From assembly GCA_025330725.1 (NCBI GenBank), contig JAIWND010000043.1, forward strand, positions 1 to 64,000: a DNA stretch of 64,000 nucleotides, read 5' to 3'. Below the pieces are notes generated by a model, which searched no databases, was not told the origin of the DNA, and saw nothing but the letters and a program-made list of their open reading frames with translations. This document shows positions 30,548 to 43,100 of the stretch, in pieces (the stretch's first letter is position 1; the number at the start of each line of letters is the position of its first letter). The translations under genes were made by a program, and so were the position numbers. The DNA comes from Chlamydoabsidia padenii. Taxonomy: Eukaryota > Mucoromycota > Mucoromycetes > Mucorales > Cunninghamellaceae.

Positions 30548-31325
30548 CTTGCAAATGAGAAAGGAGTTAATTTTATGAATGAATCGGAGTAATACTAATG
30601 AAAACTACGTTTGGATCATACATATATAACAATATAGAACTTTAAAGGGTTTTCTACTGCTCAAAAATTGGATAAACTGGGTATGCGAGGCTCAAACACA
30701 TGTGAACTGATCTTTGAAAACTGTGAAATCCCTGCTGAAAACGTTTTGGGTGCTGAAGGCAAAGGTGTTTATGTATTGATGAGTGGACTTGATCTTGAAC
30801 GTCTTGTTCTTTCAGGTGGACCATTGGGCTTAATGCAAGCTGCTTTAGACGTTACTGTGCCCTACGTTCACGAACGTAAACAATTTGGTGTCCCTATTGG
30901 CTCGTTCCAGGTAAAATAACTAGATACATTGTGAAAAAAAAAAAAGATCAAGAGAGTGAAAAGGCCAACCTATGATCTGACTGCGCGAATATATCTTGTC
31001 TCTCTTTCTATAGTTATTGCAAGGTAAATTAGCTGACATGTACACAAAGTTGAATGCCTCCCGTGCTTATGTTTATGCTGTGGCCCGTGCTTGTGCTCAA
31101 GGCAACGTGAGTAACAAGGATTGTGCTGGTGTAATTCTTTATTCCGCTGAACGTGCTACTGAAGTTGCACTCGATGCCATTCAATGTTTGGGCGGCAATG
31201 GTTATACAAATGATTACCCTGTTGGACGCATCCTTCGTGATGCCAAGCTGTATGAAATTGGTGCTGGGACCAGTGAAATCCGCCGAATGTTAATTGGCCG
31301 TGAATTCAACAAACTTTACAAATAA
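29620..31325 (+). CDS. Isovaleryl-CoA dehydrogenase, mitochondrial
   Basis: Oxidises isovaleryl-CoA to 3-methylcrotonyl-CoA in leucine breakdown, passing electrons to ETF in the mitochondrial matrix. Six exons inferred, all phase 0: 29620-29652, 29723-29830, 29902-30207, 30289-30513, 30638-30910, 31014-31325; 418 residues. The first ~35 residues are basic and Ser/Thr-rich, consistent with a mitochondrial presequence. Acyl-CoA dehydrogenase landmarks: [43 protein letters not shown], and [15 protein letters not shown]. The catalytic Glu characteristic of this subfamily is in [17 protein letters not shown]. Intron 4 begins GTAAAA and runs straight into a 28-base A-tract. Confidence 0.96.
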
Positions 31326-31419
31326 TATATAGTAACAATCTAATTGTAGACTGGCACGATTAGTTGGTATGCCTCTATTGAAGAACTGAAAAATTAAAAT
31401 CAAGATAAATGTATATTAT

Positions 31420-32355
31420 TTATTGTTGTTTATGCTTCTCTAGAAATATGGATGTAAGGATTTGGCTTCGTGCCCGTATTAATTCGGATTCTAATGCAGA
31501 GACAGCACATTGGTGGGCTAGTTCACTAATGGTTTGCTTTGTGAGCGCCCCAGGAATGTCACCATCAAATGTATGAGGAGCTAGTTTGGATGTTTGCTTG
31601 TAAGAATGGATAATGTCATCAGGGAAAACTATGTCTTGAGGCGATACAAGATATTCACTGTGTATAGTTTTGTCCAAATTTTCGGATGTTTGATAGCGAA
31701 TACCGCCCTCGTCTAATAAATGTTCAAGATACTGGGCGCCTTTGTATGCTAAATATTATACGAATTGTTGAGTAAGTGTGTGTGTGTATGTGTTTTCGTC
31801 TTTACTTGTCTCAATCTTACCTTTATAATGACTGTATAGTCGAAAAAGATTGTAACCCAAAGGAATGTTTGGTATCAGCGGAACAATCACAAATGTACAC
31901 GATATGGGAACCCAAAGAATTGAATACATCATATATTTATGATGGTATGGACCTTTTTCTTTCAGGATCGTCTTCAAATCGCGTTCAATGTCGGAAGGCG
32001 CTACACTTGCGGGATGATATGCAGTAACCTATGAAGCCCACAATACATGTCAGAAAACTTTTTAAAAAGGATAGGACATTATCACTCGTACACCTACCTT
32101 CGATGGAGTTTGGTCCAAATGTTCTCTTGTTGGTACACCTTTTAAAAACCATTCTTGGTAATCTATCTTATCCATCATGTCGTTGCCTTTACTGTAGAGT
32201 TTTTTCTTCCAACTGTCTTCCTTGGCGTCTCCCAGTTCTTCCCATTTTCTATTTGACCAAGTGACTAATTTCGCAAGTCGAGAAGTTACCGGTAAATTTG
32301 AATGGCAATAGTATACAATCTGGTTTTTCACAATAGGAATAGCAAATAACTGCAT
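31420..32355 (-). CDS. Mitochondrial K+/H+ exchange-related protein (PF10173 type)
   Basis: Three exons inferred: 32355-32098, 32028-31821, 31748-31420, giving about 264 residues. The N-terminus MQLFAIPIVKNQIVYYC, the paired hydrophobic stretch SILWVPISCTFVIVPLIPNIP (one or two membrane passes) followed by LGYNLFRLYSHYKAYKGA, match the fungal family that includes yeast YDL183C, linked to mitochondrial potassium-proton exchange. Probably an inner-membrane protein. It is convergent with IVD (95 bp between stops). Function is known only indirectly for the family. Confidence 0.8.
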
Positions 32356-32965
32356 AATGGATGTGGAAAAAGCAAGGAAGGAAACAAGTGCGTGTACAGT
32401 ATCAGTGATTTCGTCTTAAGTGGCCAGTAGTTCCATTTTTTTACTCTCCGGTTAAAAAACTCCACTTCTGGTGGCTGCTGCGTCCAAACCATTACCAATT
32501 CCATAAAAGATAGTACGAAATTGTCCCTTGAAGTTTCCATATCGTACCTTTGATGTCGGCATAAATAGTTTGTCAAGACCAAGACAAGACAGTATAGAAT
32601 TTCTGTGGGCGCAGATTTCAGTTCTTTTTGTTGATAGTGTCTCCTGTTCTCTTTCTCACAGGGTAGAAGCAATTATAGCGAATAATCTTCTGGTGAAGGA
32701 GAAAAGTCCTTTGATGCATAGTTCCATTCATCAATCCTTGCTTTTTGACCTTTTCCGTTCACTTTTGCTGCACGGTGGTAAAAGAGTGCTTTGCCTGAAA
32801 CCTGCATCAATACTAAACCTAATAAAGAAGGCCTTATATGCAGTAGCCGGACGAGGATGCTTTTTTGGTATCTGTTGCACAAAAGAACGCTTGATGCTCT
32901 AAAGAAATCGAAGCAAAAAAAAAAAAAAATGAATTCCTTCTTTCATTTTCTTCAAAGGAAAAAAA
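32356..32965. other. Divergent region upstream of the KHE-like and DUF4112 genes
   Basis: Probably the shared promoter region. A small minus-strand open frame (32673-32815 from its first ATG) encodes MQVSGKALFYHRAAKVNGKG and a Ser/Asp-rich end; an acceptor-like TTTATTAG precedes it. I do not recognise it and cannot decide whether it is a gene. Confidence 0.3.
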
Positions 32966-33700
32966 ATGAACTCTCATACATTAGGCCGTTATGCGATGCA
33001 ATATCTTTTAGAGTCTCAAACTCCAAAGAAAGGAAAAGATGACCCTTCTGGCCCTCCCTCCCAAACTGTGAAGACTACATCACCGCCACAAGAGCCTCGA
33101 CGATGGTGGAGCCGCCGCCCAAGGCCTGAGGATATTCTCACCAAAGAAGAACGTAAAATTTTGAAAGCAGTGAAATCCAGAGCTCATTTCTTGGACAGAG
33201 GATTCAGTTGTTGTTGTATTCAAATTGGCTTTGATGGGCTCATCGGATTCATTCCTGTGGTGGGTGACTTTATTGGTCTTATTTTCGCCATGTTTTTAGT
33301 TGAAAAAGCAATGGAAGCCCATTTGCCTTCTAAATTAATCAATCAAATGCTCATCAATATTGCTGTTGACTTTTTTGTGAGTATTCTCAGCGCACACTTG
33401 ATCATTCATGTACTAAACTTTGTATTTGCATAGGTTGGTCTTGTGCCTATCATTGGAGATATCCTTGATATTATGTACAAGTGTAATACTCGGAATGCAC
33501 TGCTTTTAGAAGAATACCTAATTCAGAGACGGCAATATCAACTAAGGAAGCAGGATATAGATACTACATATATTCCAAAATCGACTTCTTCAGCGACCAA
33601 TATTCATCACCGTGGGAACACTGATAGTGAACTACAACCTCCCCCAATGATAACATCAAAATCAACCACAGCGGTAGCAACACCCTCTAGAAAAAAATAA
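32966..33700 (+). CDS. DUF4112 membrane protein
   Basis: Two exons: 32966-33376 and 33434-33700 (57-base intron), about 225 residues. After a Pro-rich basic N-terminus come two related hydrophobic blocks with the family hallmark: GLIGFIPVVGDFIGL and VGLVPIIGDILDIM, each probably dipping into or crossing a membrane, with FFV just at the splice. The C-terminus is polar, Ser/Thr/Pro-rich. DUF4112 proteins occur in bacteria and fungi; no biochemical role is established to my knowledge. The reading frame also continues into the intron, giving a shorter alternative product if unspliced. Confidence 0.87.
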
Positions 33701-33990
33701 TATTATAATTTACAATCGTGATGCACATACAGCACTTTTCTGGGGCATTTGGTAGTTTTGTATCATACGAGTCCGTCGATTTTTTCAAATAAATGTTTTT
33801 TTTTCAACATCATTATATTTGCATTGAAGCGACCTCACAATAACAGCTTATCGTTTCATCGATTGTATGTAATTTGATTTATTGGAATGAGAAGCAAAGG
33901 AAAAAAAAAAGAATGAATATGTATATACGTTGAAAAATAGCGAATTAAGCCAAATAGAAGAAAGAACAAGCGTTTTATAATATAAAAGAT

Positions 33991-35899
33991 TTAGGGGGTG
34001 AATAAGACACGCAGGGTGTTAGTGTTACCCAAACCACCCTTCCAACCTTGAACGGCCACAACAGGATCGCCATGTTTCAACAAGCCGTATTTGATAGCTT
34101 GTTCCATACCCCACATAATTCGAGCATCAACGTCTTCTTGCCAAGGAGCATATTCAGCAGGGCTAAGATGAGCAGCGGCACTGCTAGGAGAGGGGACAGC
34201 TAGATGACCAGGAGTACTACCAGAGCCGGCAGCAGGGGAAGTAGCCTTCTTGGGATAGTAAAAGGGGAAACAACCTCGGTAGAGATGGACTTGGCGAGCA
34301 GTTTGAGGGTTACGAGTCACGACAATGATAGGAGCGGCAGGGCGGTATTTGGAGAGAAGGCGGGCAGTATTTCCAGAAGTGGAGAGGACAATGATAGCAC
34401 CAGCCTTTTGCTCATGAGCGGCACTGACAGCAGCACAAGCAACGGTTTCGGTGGTTTCGGTGGGCAAGGCAGTCAGTTGACGAAGTTCATTGAATACAGC
34501 AGGATAGCATAACACAGATTCAGCTAACAAGCAAATATCATGCATAGTCTTCACGGCTTCTACAGGGTAGTTACCCTTGGCAGTTTCACCTGATAACATC
34601 ACACAATCGGCACCATCCAAAACGGCGTTAGAAACATCTGATACTTCAGCACGAGTGGGACGAGGGTTGTACTTGAGAGAAGAAGAAAGAAAAAAAATGT
34701 TTCATTAAACGACTTTTTTCTTATTTTTTAACTACCGTAGTCTTTCTACTTACAGTCATAGATTCCAACATTTGAGTGGCACAGATAACAGGTTTACCAG
34801 CTAAGTTACATTTCTTAATCATCATTTTTTGAGCAATGAATACACGTTCCAAAGGAATTTCAATACCCATATCCTAGTAAATCATAAAGACAAGGTAAAA
34901 ATTAGAATACACTAACTTTTCTTTCACTTCAATTTCCCCTAACCCAATCTTCTCTCATGACAAAAAATGTTTAATCTACTTACCCCACGAGCCACCATCA
35001 CACCATCTGTTTCCTTTAAAATATCATCAAAGTTTTGAACACCTTGATGGTTTTCGATTTTGGAGATAATCTTGATATGACGACCTTCATCACCAAGAAC
35101 TTTACGGATATCCTTGACATCTTGACCGCGACGAACAAAGGAAGCAAAGACATAGTCAACTTTGTTCTTGACACCGAATTTCAAATCAGCTTTGTCCTTT
35201 TCAGACAGAGCAGGCAAGTCCACGTCAGTGCCAGGCAAATTCACACCTTTACGAGAGCACAACTTGCCATTGTTAACGGCACGGACTCGAACGGAGATGT
35301 CATCCACAACTTCCAATACATCGAAAGAAAGAACACCATCATCGACAAAGATCTTCTTGCCTTGCTTGATAACTTTGGGAAGGTTTTTGTAGTCGACATA
35401 CATCACTTGGCCATCACAAGCATCAGCATACTTGTCATCAGTGCTGAAAATCATTTCATGACCAGCGGTGATGGGAATCTAATAATATATGATATGTTAA
35501 ATTAAAAAAAAAAAAAAAAAAGGCATTTATCTTTCGAGAAAGAAATATTTACCTCAACACCATCCTTCATGTTACCAGTGCGGATTTCGGGACCTTTGTT
35601 ATCCAAAGCAATAGCGACAGGGCGACCAGGGTATACTAAAGAAAAAGAAGATGTGTTACAAACAGGGGGATATTTGATTTTCGTATTTCTACTCCCTTAC
35701 ATTCGAAACTTTTACGAGTATTGTCGATAACAGATTGATGATACTGGAAATAAAAAAAAGAATGTAATGTGAGTATCAACTCTTTGTATCTCACAAACTC
35801 TTTTCCCCCTCCCTTATCAGTTGATCTCCGAAGAGACAAACCCCCCCCAACAAAAACCCCGTACATTACCGCGTTTACCAGAATAACTACTTTTCACCC

Positions 35900-35953
<54 letters not shown>

Positions 35954-36290
35954 ACACATCCACAACATACACATAGATGTTCTATTTATGCGCGTATACT
36001 TACTTCATAGGAACCATGAGAGAAGTTCATACGAACAACATTCAAACCAGCGTTGCGAAGTTGAGTGATCATTTCAACACTGTTTGTGTTGGGACCTAAA
36101 TAACATGGCAAGAAAAGTAAATGTTTGTGAGTATTAAGGAGCTCATACACACATCATATAATAACTTGTTTGTTTTACCGATAGTGCCAATAATACTGGA
36201 TTTACGGCCAGCAGTGGGTTCAATATCAACATTCATTTGGGAAATCCATTGAACGTTGGAAGTGATTTCAGGTATAACAGGAGCAGCCAT
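33991..36290 (-). CDS. Pyruvate kinase
   Basis: Converts phosphoenolpyruvate and ADP to pyruvate and ATP, the last step of glycolysis; cytosolic tetramer. Seven exons inferred: 36290-36179, 36095-36004, 35743-35701, 35635-35553, 35478-34984, 34873-34754, 34671-33991; 541 residues. Landmarks: [52 protein letters not shown] (catalytic Lys), [54 protein letters not shown]. Odd: a ~30-residue Ala/Pro/Ser-rich insert (about 458-488, [20 protein letters not shown]) in the C-terminal regulatory domain that yeast-type enzymes lack. The intron between exons 2 and 3 carries a 46-base A-tract on the coding strand. Confidence 0.96.
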
Positions 36291-37285
36291 ATTTGTTTTA
36301 GAGAAAAGAGGAGGGGGAGGGATGTAAAGTGAAGGAAATATGAAGTAACAAGATGGATGAAAAATCAATCTAGGGGGGCTATATATGCTTTTTTTTTTCT
36401 CTCGAACGGACTACAGAAAAGGGACGGTGTTTTTTTCGTTTGCCTTTGTAGAACATGAGAATCCAAAAAAAAACTGATCATTTCCTTGTTGGGGACACGA
36501 TACCCATAGGAATCAATATTAAAATCAAGATACTTGATTATTAGTATTATTGCGATGAGTTAATGACTCGATATAATTTACCATCCTTTACCGATTTATA
36601 TCAGGAGCTCTTATGGTTTATGGCTTTTGAAAGAACAAAACCCAAGCTTATGCAATCAGAAGTTTGTGCGCTTTTGTTTTGTTTTTTCAGTCGTTGTTTG
36701 AAAAATGTCTTAAAAAATACCCCTTAATCCTGTAGCCAATGAAGAGCCGACTCTGTATCTTATCTGTTGCTGACAGGTTAACCGAAAAAGAAGATGGCTT
36801 TACTCTAATTTTGGTTGGGTATTACAAAACATCAGTGAACCATGCTCTTAACAGACACTTTTACGATAGAAAGGAAGAAAAATGTGCTGATCCTCTATAC
36901 AAGCATGTCTGCACATTATTATCACCTCAATATATATAAATAAAATGACAAGATGATTTTCGTTCACTCGCCCATAAATGGAAATCTCATCAAAGATACA
37001 GTAAACATACACATTGACTAGTGTGAGATACAAAGTCCAGGACCTTCTTTTGTTGAGCGCCATTACATGGCATGTGACATGTGCGCCCCTATCGTAAATC
37101 CTTTATCATCATCGATAACCATTACAAACACAACAAATATATTATGAATGGATTGTTTATTTGAAAAATATATATCAACCAACTACAACTAGTTTAAAGA
37201 GGTGAGGGAGGGAAGGAGGGGCTACTAACAAACTAATCTGCATAAAAGAGGGTGGAGGGTTATTTGTTTTTTTTTGTTTTGTTTT
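36291..37285. other. Intergenic region between pyruvate kinase and PUP1
   Basis: Upstream region of pyruvate kinase and downstream region of the proteasome gene. One short plus-strand frame (36739-36939) has no features I recognise. Otherwise AT-rich and featureless. Confidence 0.45.
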
Positions 37286-38385
37286 TTACAAAGAGATATC
37301 CATAGCATCACCGTCAGAGACTTGTACAAAACGATGGATAGATTCCTTGAGCACAGCAGTAGTACCTCTGGGATATCTGTAGCTCTGTTCCTTAATCCCA
37401 CGTTCGTTAGGTCGAGCATGGTTACGAAGGTATTCCGTACCTTCCTTTTCAATCACACAGACATCCACATTGGAACCTGAGCCAAGATCATTGAAAATAC
37501 CAGCTTCAATAGCATCAGTCACCAAATCAATAGCTTCTTGTCTCTACGTTGAATAAATCAAGAGAAAATGTCAATATAGTAAGTATATCAACTTGTAATT
37601 ATCCCCATCCAACTTACAGTCATGTTAGGTTTCCATCGACTTTCAAATACACTCATAGCAGCTAATGATCCAGAGCCCATGGTAACATAGGGAAGTTTGT
37701 CAGTACTGCCGTGAGGATACACTGTATACAAAGAAGGACCAGTAGGATCAAATCCACCAAGGACAAGAGCAGCACCAATGTGACCTTGGTATTTGAATAA
37801 CATTTGTTTCAACATGGTCATTGCTGTCACCACACGTGATTGTCTTCCTGTAGCTAACCGATGTAATTCCATTTGAGAACTGATCAAATTGGTGGTGAAT
37901 TCCGTGTCTGCTGCTGTACCAGCCCCACAACAGTAACTATGAGGTAGGTAGAGAGAGAGAGGAATGAGTATGAAAGGAGGTGAGTTTGTCTTGTTGATGT
38001 TCATCTTACTTACATGTTGGGTGCAATATAATGAATTTTTTCACAGTTCTTGTCGGCTACAATAGGTCCTTCGGTTGCTCTTGTATCTGCGCCAAGACAA
38101 ATGCCATCCTATACAATTGTAAAGAATGAGTATTATTACAAGTTGTGATTCCTCTTTTTTTTTTTTTTGTTACATTACTTTGAAAATGACACCCACGATG
38201 GTGGTACCAGTACTGGTGGCTTTAGGAGGTCGAGTGCCTTTGGTTTCAAGAGTGTGATTTCTATATATGAAAAGAAAAAGGCAAGTTGGATTTTGTACTT
38301 GCAAGAAAAAACGAGTATATAGTTTTTACCTATTGTAGTTTTCGAAACTAAAACCACCTTTGGGTAAAGTATATTTTGTGGTCAT
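37286..38385 (-). CDS. PUP1: 20S proteasome subunit beta type-7 (beta2), trypsin-like
   Basis: Five exons inferred: 38385-38330, 38260-38179, 38108-38014, 37936-37618, 37543-37286; about 269 residues. A propeptide ends before [11 protein letters not shown], where the first Thr would become the catalytic N-terminal nucleophile after autoprocessing. Other landmarks: [51 protein letters not shown]. The long C-terminal tail (after about residue 225) is typical of beta2, where it wraps around beta3. It cuts after basic residues inside the proteasome core. Divergent from RPA2 by 446 bp. Confidence 0.95.
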
Positions 38386-38831
38386 GATGTATGAGTTGTA
38401 TATAATGAGGAGGAGGGAAGAAAATGAAAAAGAGTTCCCGAAAGTAAAGTACTTTTTTTTGTTCAAAGGACGCGTCACTCACACTTACGAATTGAAAGCT
38501 CCTCAGCGTCAACATCGGAGAGTGAAATTAACCGCACTGCTCGACTGTATGTTATGTAGCCCCGATTTCCTTTTTTGGAAGCAATAGCCATCCTCGCACC
38601 ATCACATTCAGAGATGAAGATGCCTATGATTCAATTAGAATAATATCATACTGTCAACAAAAAGGGTGTATATCATATAGCGAAACAGTTTTGTATGAGC
38701 ATTGTCTGCCTCCGCCACTGCAGGTAGTAATTTTACACTCCGACTGACACGACAAAGTTTTTTTTAGGAGTATCAAGCGTGTCCTCCGCTTCTTTCTTCT
38801 TTGTAAACTTTTATCGCAACACAACAACAGA
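38386..38831. promoter_or_regulatory. Divergent promoter region of PUP1 and RPA2
   Basis: 446 bp between two divergent start codons, so both promoters should be here. AT-rich. I do not see a clear TATA box or a proteasome-associated control element (GGTGGCAAA). Confidence 0.45.
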
Positions 38832-39970
38832 ATGGATGGTAAGTAGTGAAAATATTCTTTCTGTTAATTCTAAATTGTAAATTGAGTAAACAATAATACT
38901 TGGTATGGAACCCTTCTTTTTTATTGACTTACATAGGATTCTTCCCTGATAGCGGTACCAGTAATAGCGGAAGTGGCAACAATGCATTTATGGGAAAGGT
39001 AAAACCAAATCTTCACTCCAATCCACTTTTTTTTTTGAGGGGGGGGGGAGGAGGAGGATTCATGCAGACAATTGAATAACATTGTTGTCTATTCATGATA
39101 GAAACCCTTGAATGAACACTCCTTACGCCCAGTGACCGTCAAGCAAATTCAAAACGTCGAGGTCTTTGCAGAAAATACTCAAACCTTCTTTATAGATGGT
39201 GCTGAAGTGACTCAGGTAAAAAAAAGAAGAACAAGAAAAGACTACGGAATTGCCTTGCTGACACTTTTTTTGTAATAAAATATAGGTGAAAGTGGTTGGT
39301 GTTATTCGACACGTGAATGAACAAACTACCAGCACAACTTACCGAGTGGAAGACGGTACTGGCAGTATTGAAGTCAGGAAATGGACAGAACAAAATGAAA
39401 CCAATACAAACATATCAAGCAAACAGGTTTTATTGTAAGTATGGTAAAAAAAAAAAGAGGTTACTGGTAAACTAAATGACTACCCTTTTTGGTTGGTAAT
39501 GGGTGGATCAGGCCTGATATGTATGTGAGGGTCGAAGGTCGTTTGAACAACTTCAACAATCGCATCTCTCTTTTAGCACTTGAAGTTCGTCCTATCACTG
39601 ACTATAATGAAATCACCTTTCATTTATTGGATGCTACTTATAATCATATCAGACTCAAAAAAATCAAGGTAATGAATGTCTTGTGGTGGTGTGGGGTTTG
39701 AACAAATGGAGTGACGATCATTTTTTGATTCCTTAGGATGATCCTATGCAAATATCAAGCGGTGATGGCAATTCTGTATATGACCAAATCTATTCGGTGA
39801 TTACTGCATGCAAAGAAGAAGAAGGCATCCATATGGATCAAATCATTCAACAATTATCTGGTCGAATCTCTGAAATGGAAATCAAGAACGCTGTGGAATA
39901 TTTGATCAACGAAGGACGGTGTTATAATACTGTGGATGAAGAACATATTCGCTCTACTGATGCTTTTTAA
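38832..39970 (+). CDS. Replication protein A 32-kDa subunit (RPA2)
   Basis: Six exons inferred: 38832-38838, 38937-38998, 39102-39215, 39286-39434, 39512-39668, 39737-39970; about 240 residues. The first coding exon is only seven bases (Met-Asp plus one base). A Ser/Gly-rich, phosphorylatable N-terminus is followed by an OB fold (RPVTVKQIQN, VKVVGVIRHV, DGTGSIEVRKW, YVRVEGRLN) and a C-terminal winged helix (GIHMDQIIQQLSG ... AVEYLINEGRCYNTVDEEHI). Part of the trimeric single-stranded DNA binder used in replication and repair. Ends 140 bp from the convergent DUF255 gene. Confidence 0.94.
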
Positions 39971-40110
39971 TCATATAGCCCCTTCACCCCTAGTTTACCA
40001 TCCCCTCCCCCACTACATTGTCATTTTACTTAAAAATAAAACCAGTATCAATAAAAGACTGATTTGTATGTATGATTAGGGTTTATTTGATTTGTCCTGA
40101 AAAACAACAA

Positions 40111-41189
40111 TTACTTGAAAGTCATCTTTTTTCTTATTTGATCAGTGTCAAACATAGGGAGTCCACAAGTGAAATGTTCACATATAGAGACATTGGAACT
40201 AGTTGACTTGCGATTCTTGATTTGAGAAATAATATCATTTTGTGTGCAAAGCCATCGACTGTTGTTATCATTACTAGTCAGTTTGATCAGTAGCTTATTC
40301 GGCATATAAGAACGATCTATGATGTTCTCAAAAGCAATGGCATCATCATCAAGGTCCTTGACCAGAATGATTTTTTTCACCCCTTTCTCCAAGAGTAAAA
40401 AGGAAGAGACTAGAGCAGGTAAAGCAAACGGAAACTTTGATAGTCCTAGTTGGAATGATTCGATGGTTTTCCGAGCCATGGTAATATAGGCAGTGGATTT
40501 TGAGGTCAATAGAGTCGACAATCGAATCAAGTTATCCACTGATACCGCGTTACTAGTTTTTTAAAAGATCAAATAAAAAAGTTGATATTATGAGTACAGA
40601 GAAAAAGGACTTGAAATGCTTACATGGAAGGTTCAGCACCATCTTGTTCTGTTAATTAATAAATAATAGCAATGATGAGCAAGTTTTTGATTTCATGCTG
40701 TCCATTCCAAACTAGCTTACCTTCTTTCATTCGCAAAATGATAGAAGTATCTTGGTGTGCGACATTGAAATAACCACCTTCTGCATCATCATAAAACAAC
40801 TTGTTTTGTGTTTCTTGCAAATCAGCAACCCATTGAAGATAATAATCATCGCCAGTGACTTGGTACAACTGGATGAGTCCCTGGATCAGGAAACTAGCGA
40901 ACCCCCCCCAAAAAAATAAGCACTTTATACGAGGGGGAATCAAATTTTCCTTTCTTATATTTACCTATAATCATCACCAAAGCCTTCAATGGCCGAAGCT
41001 CGTCCTTCACGATAGCTACGTTTGAGAATATGAGTTTCTTTATCATACATATGACGGTAAATGAAATCTGCTGCTTGTTTTGCCAAGTCGAGAATGGATT
41101 CATCATGCAACACTGTATAAGCATGACTAAGCCCTGAAATCATCAAACCTTTTGATCCAGATGTCGGTGAGAATATAGATAGATCCATT

Positions 41190-41232
<43 letters not shown>

Positions 41233-41665
41233 CCTATTTTACCATTCCAAGAATTGATGATCTTATCATCACAATGTGGTTTCGGTCGTTGAGTTTGTCT
41301 ATAATTCAATAGAACCTGATTGCAGGCGCTTATTTTTTTTTCAAGATCGATTACATCACAATCATGTGTTCTCGCCAAAATATCCAATGGTGTTTTGATA
41401 TATAAAACATTCTATAGAGAAAATGATTAGTGAGTAAATAGACTATATAGTATTTCAAAAAGGAAGAGAACCAAGTCACCTTATTCTTCAATTCACCATG
41501 TGGATCTTGATCGAGATCGACATTCCCTTGTTCTTGTATACCATAATGTTGTTTATACAGTTCCACAATATCTGGATCGAGTAGTTTATCTATTTCAGAG
41601 GCTTCCCAAACATAAAATGCACCTTCTATATATATATATATATATATCGAAAAAATGAATATCAG

Positions 41666-41711
<46 letters not shown>

Positions 41712-43100
41712 GGGAGTTACTAACCTCGTTTGACATTATCATCTCTGGAAGGATAAGAATCAGCATCTTCAGCCGAATAAAAAGCCCCACCATGTGGTGA
41801 CAACATGTCCCGTTTAACATATTGTACAATATCTTTAACAATGGTCAAGAAAAACCCATCGCCAGTCAGTTGATAAGCTGACGCATACAAGGTCAACAAT
41901 TGAGCCTGATCATAAAGCATTTTTTCAAAATGAGGTACATGCCAATGATCATCTGTGCTATACCGATGAAACCCACCACCGATATGATCATGTATTCCAC
42001 CCATGGCAATATGTCGTAAAGTAGTAGTGACCATTTCCAATGCAGACTGTTCCTCCTGGTTATAGTAGTAATAGTTCATCAAGAACAAGAGTTGAACAGG
42101 AGTGGGGAATTTAGGTGCACTTGCAAATCCACCATGTTGATGATCGTAAGATTTTGAAAAGTGATCCAACGTCTCGTTGGCTATTATTCTCGGGTCTGAT
42201 GGTGTCGATCCTGAAGCAGGTTTCGCCTATTGTTTGTATATCAGGATTATTTTTAAGAAAATATGTATGAACATCCCCCCGCTCAATACCTTCTGCTTTA
42301 CCTCAATAAAAGCTTTTAGTTGATTCACCATATTTTCACCACTTGACCGTATTTTATCAGGAGCAGATGACCATACTTGAGCAATCCTTAACAGTAATGT
42401 TCTGAATCCCGGTCGGCCATGTTGACCTTGAGGAGACAGGTAAGTCGCACCAAAAAAAGGATATTTTTCGGGTGTAAGGAAAACAGAGGTGGGCCATCCA
42501 CCACTACCTGTAGTGTAAGTGACATAGGACATGTACAGTTTATCTATGCCAGGATTTTCCTCCCTATCAACTAATGTATGGAATCGGGTTGTCTAGTTGC
42601 CACACCATGCAGTTATTATTATGCACTTTACCTTTGATGTTCACATAATATTTGTTCATGACTTGAGCAATATCCTCATTTTCAAAAGATTCCCGTTCCA
42701 TCACGTGACACCAGCTTTTCAAAGAAACGAAGATGCCTAATTGTGAGAGCTAGCTAGTTCAGGAAGAAGGACGAAAACTTACTGGCAAGTACTATAACCA
42801 ATACTCAAAAAGATAGGTTTGTTTTCATTCTTTGCTTTTTCAAAGGCCTCATCACCCCAAGGATACCAGTCAACCTAGAGGAATCAAATTCAACAAACAG
42901 TTAAAATATGTTTTGTTTTTTGCGGGGACATATTTCTTACTGGGTTATGTGCTTCATGTTCCCCGAATTTATGGGGTAGAGGTTAGTCAAGAAAGAAAAT
43001 ATAGCAAAAAAAAAAAAAAAAAAAAGAAAGAGAGATGTAAGCGGAAACCCTCTGTAAATTGTTATCGCTAGAACTATACCATGTTGCTTTATGAGGGAGT
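40111..43100 (-). CDS. Thioredoxin-like DUF255 protein (SSP411/SPATA20 family), 5' end unresolved
   Basis: Very intron-rich. Exons inferred in phase: 42951-42941 (11 nt), 42874-42783, 42714-42632, 42570-42290, 42226-41725, 41625-41480, 41411-41243, 41148-40965, 40893-40721, 40642-40624 (19 nt), 40552-40111; about 700 residues. An N-terminal thioredoxin-like domain has AHNPVDWYPWG and the CxxC site TCHWCHVME. Next come [13 protein letters not shown] and an (alpha/alpha)6-barrel region resembling N-acylglucosamine 2-epimerases ([32 protein letters not shown]). The C-terminus [10 protein letters not shown] is typical. A further 5' exon ends at 43080 with SLIKQH, where the family has SPYLLQH, but no start codon could be tied to it, so the first exon is missing or decayed. 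Cellular role uncertain, possibly redox or sugar-related. Confidence 0.87.

Noticed and set aside
30289..30558. Open frame of IVD exon 4 extended into poly-Lys
   Set aside because: The extension is the A28 tract of the following intron. Splicing from 30513 to 30638 restores the conserved IVD sequence.
32528..32902. Plus-strand 124-codon frame upstream of the DUF4112 gene
   Set aside because: Composition looks antisense, overlaps a more protein-like minus frame, no domain.
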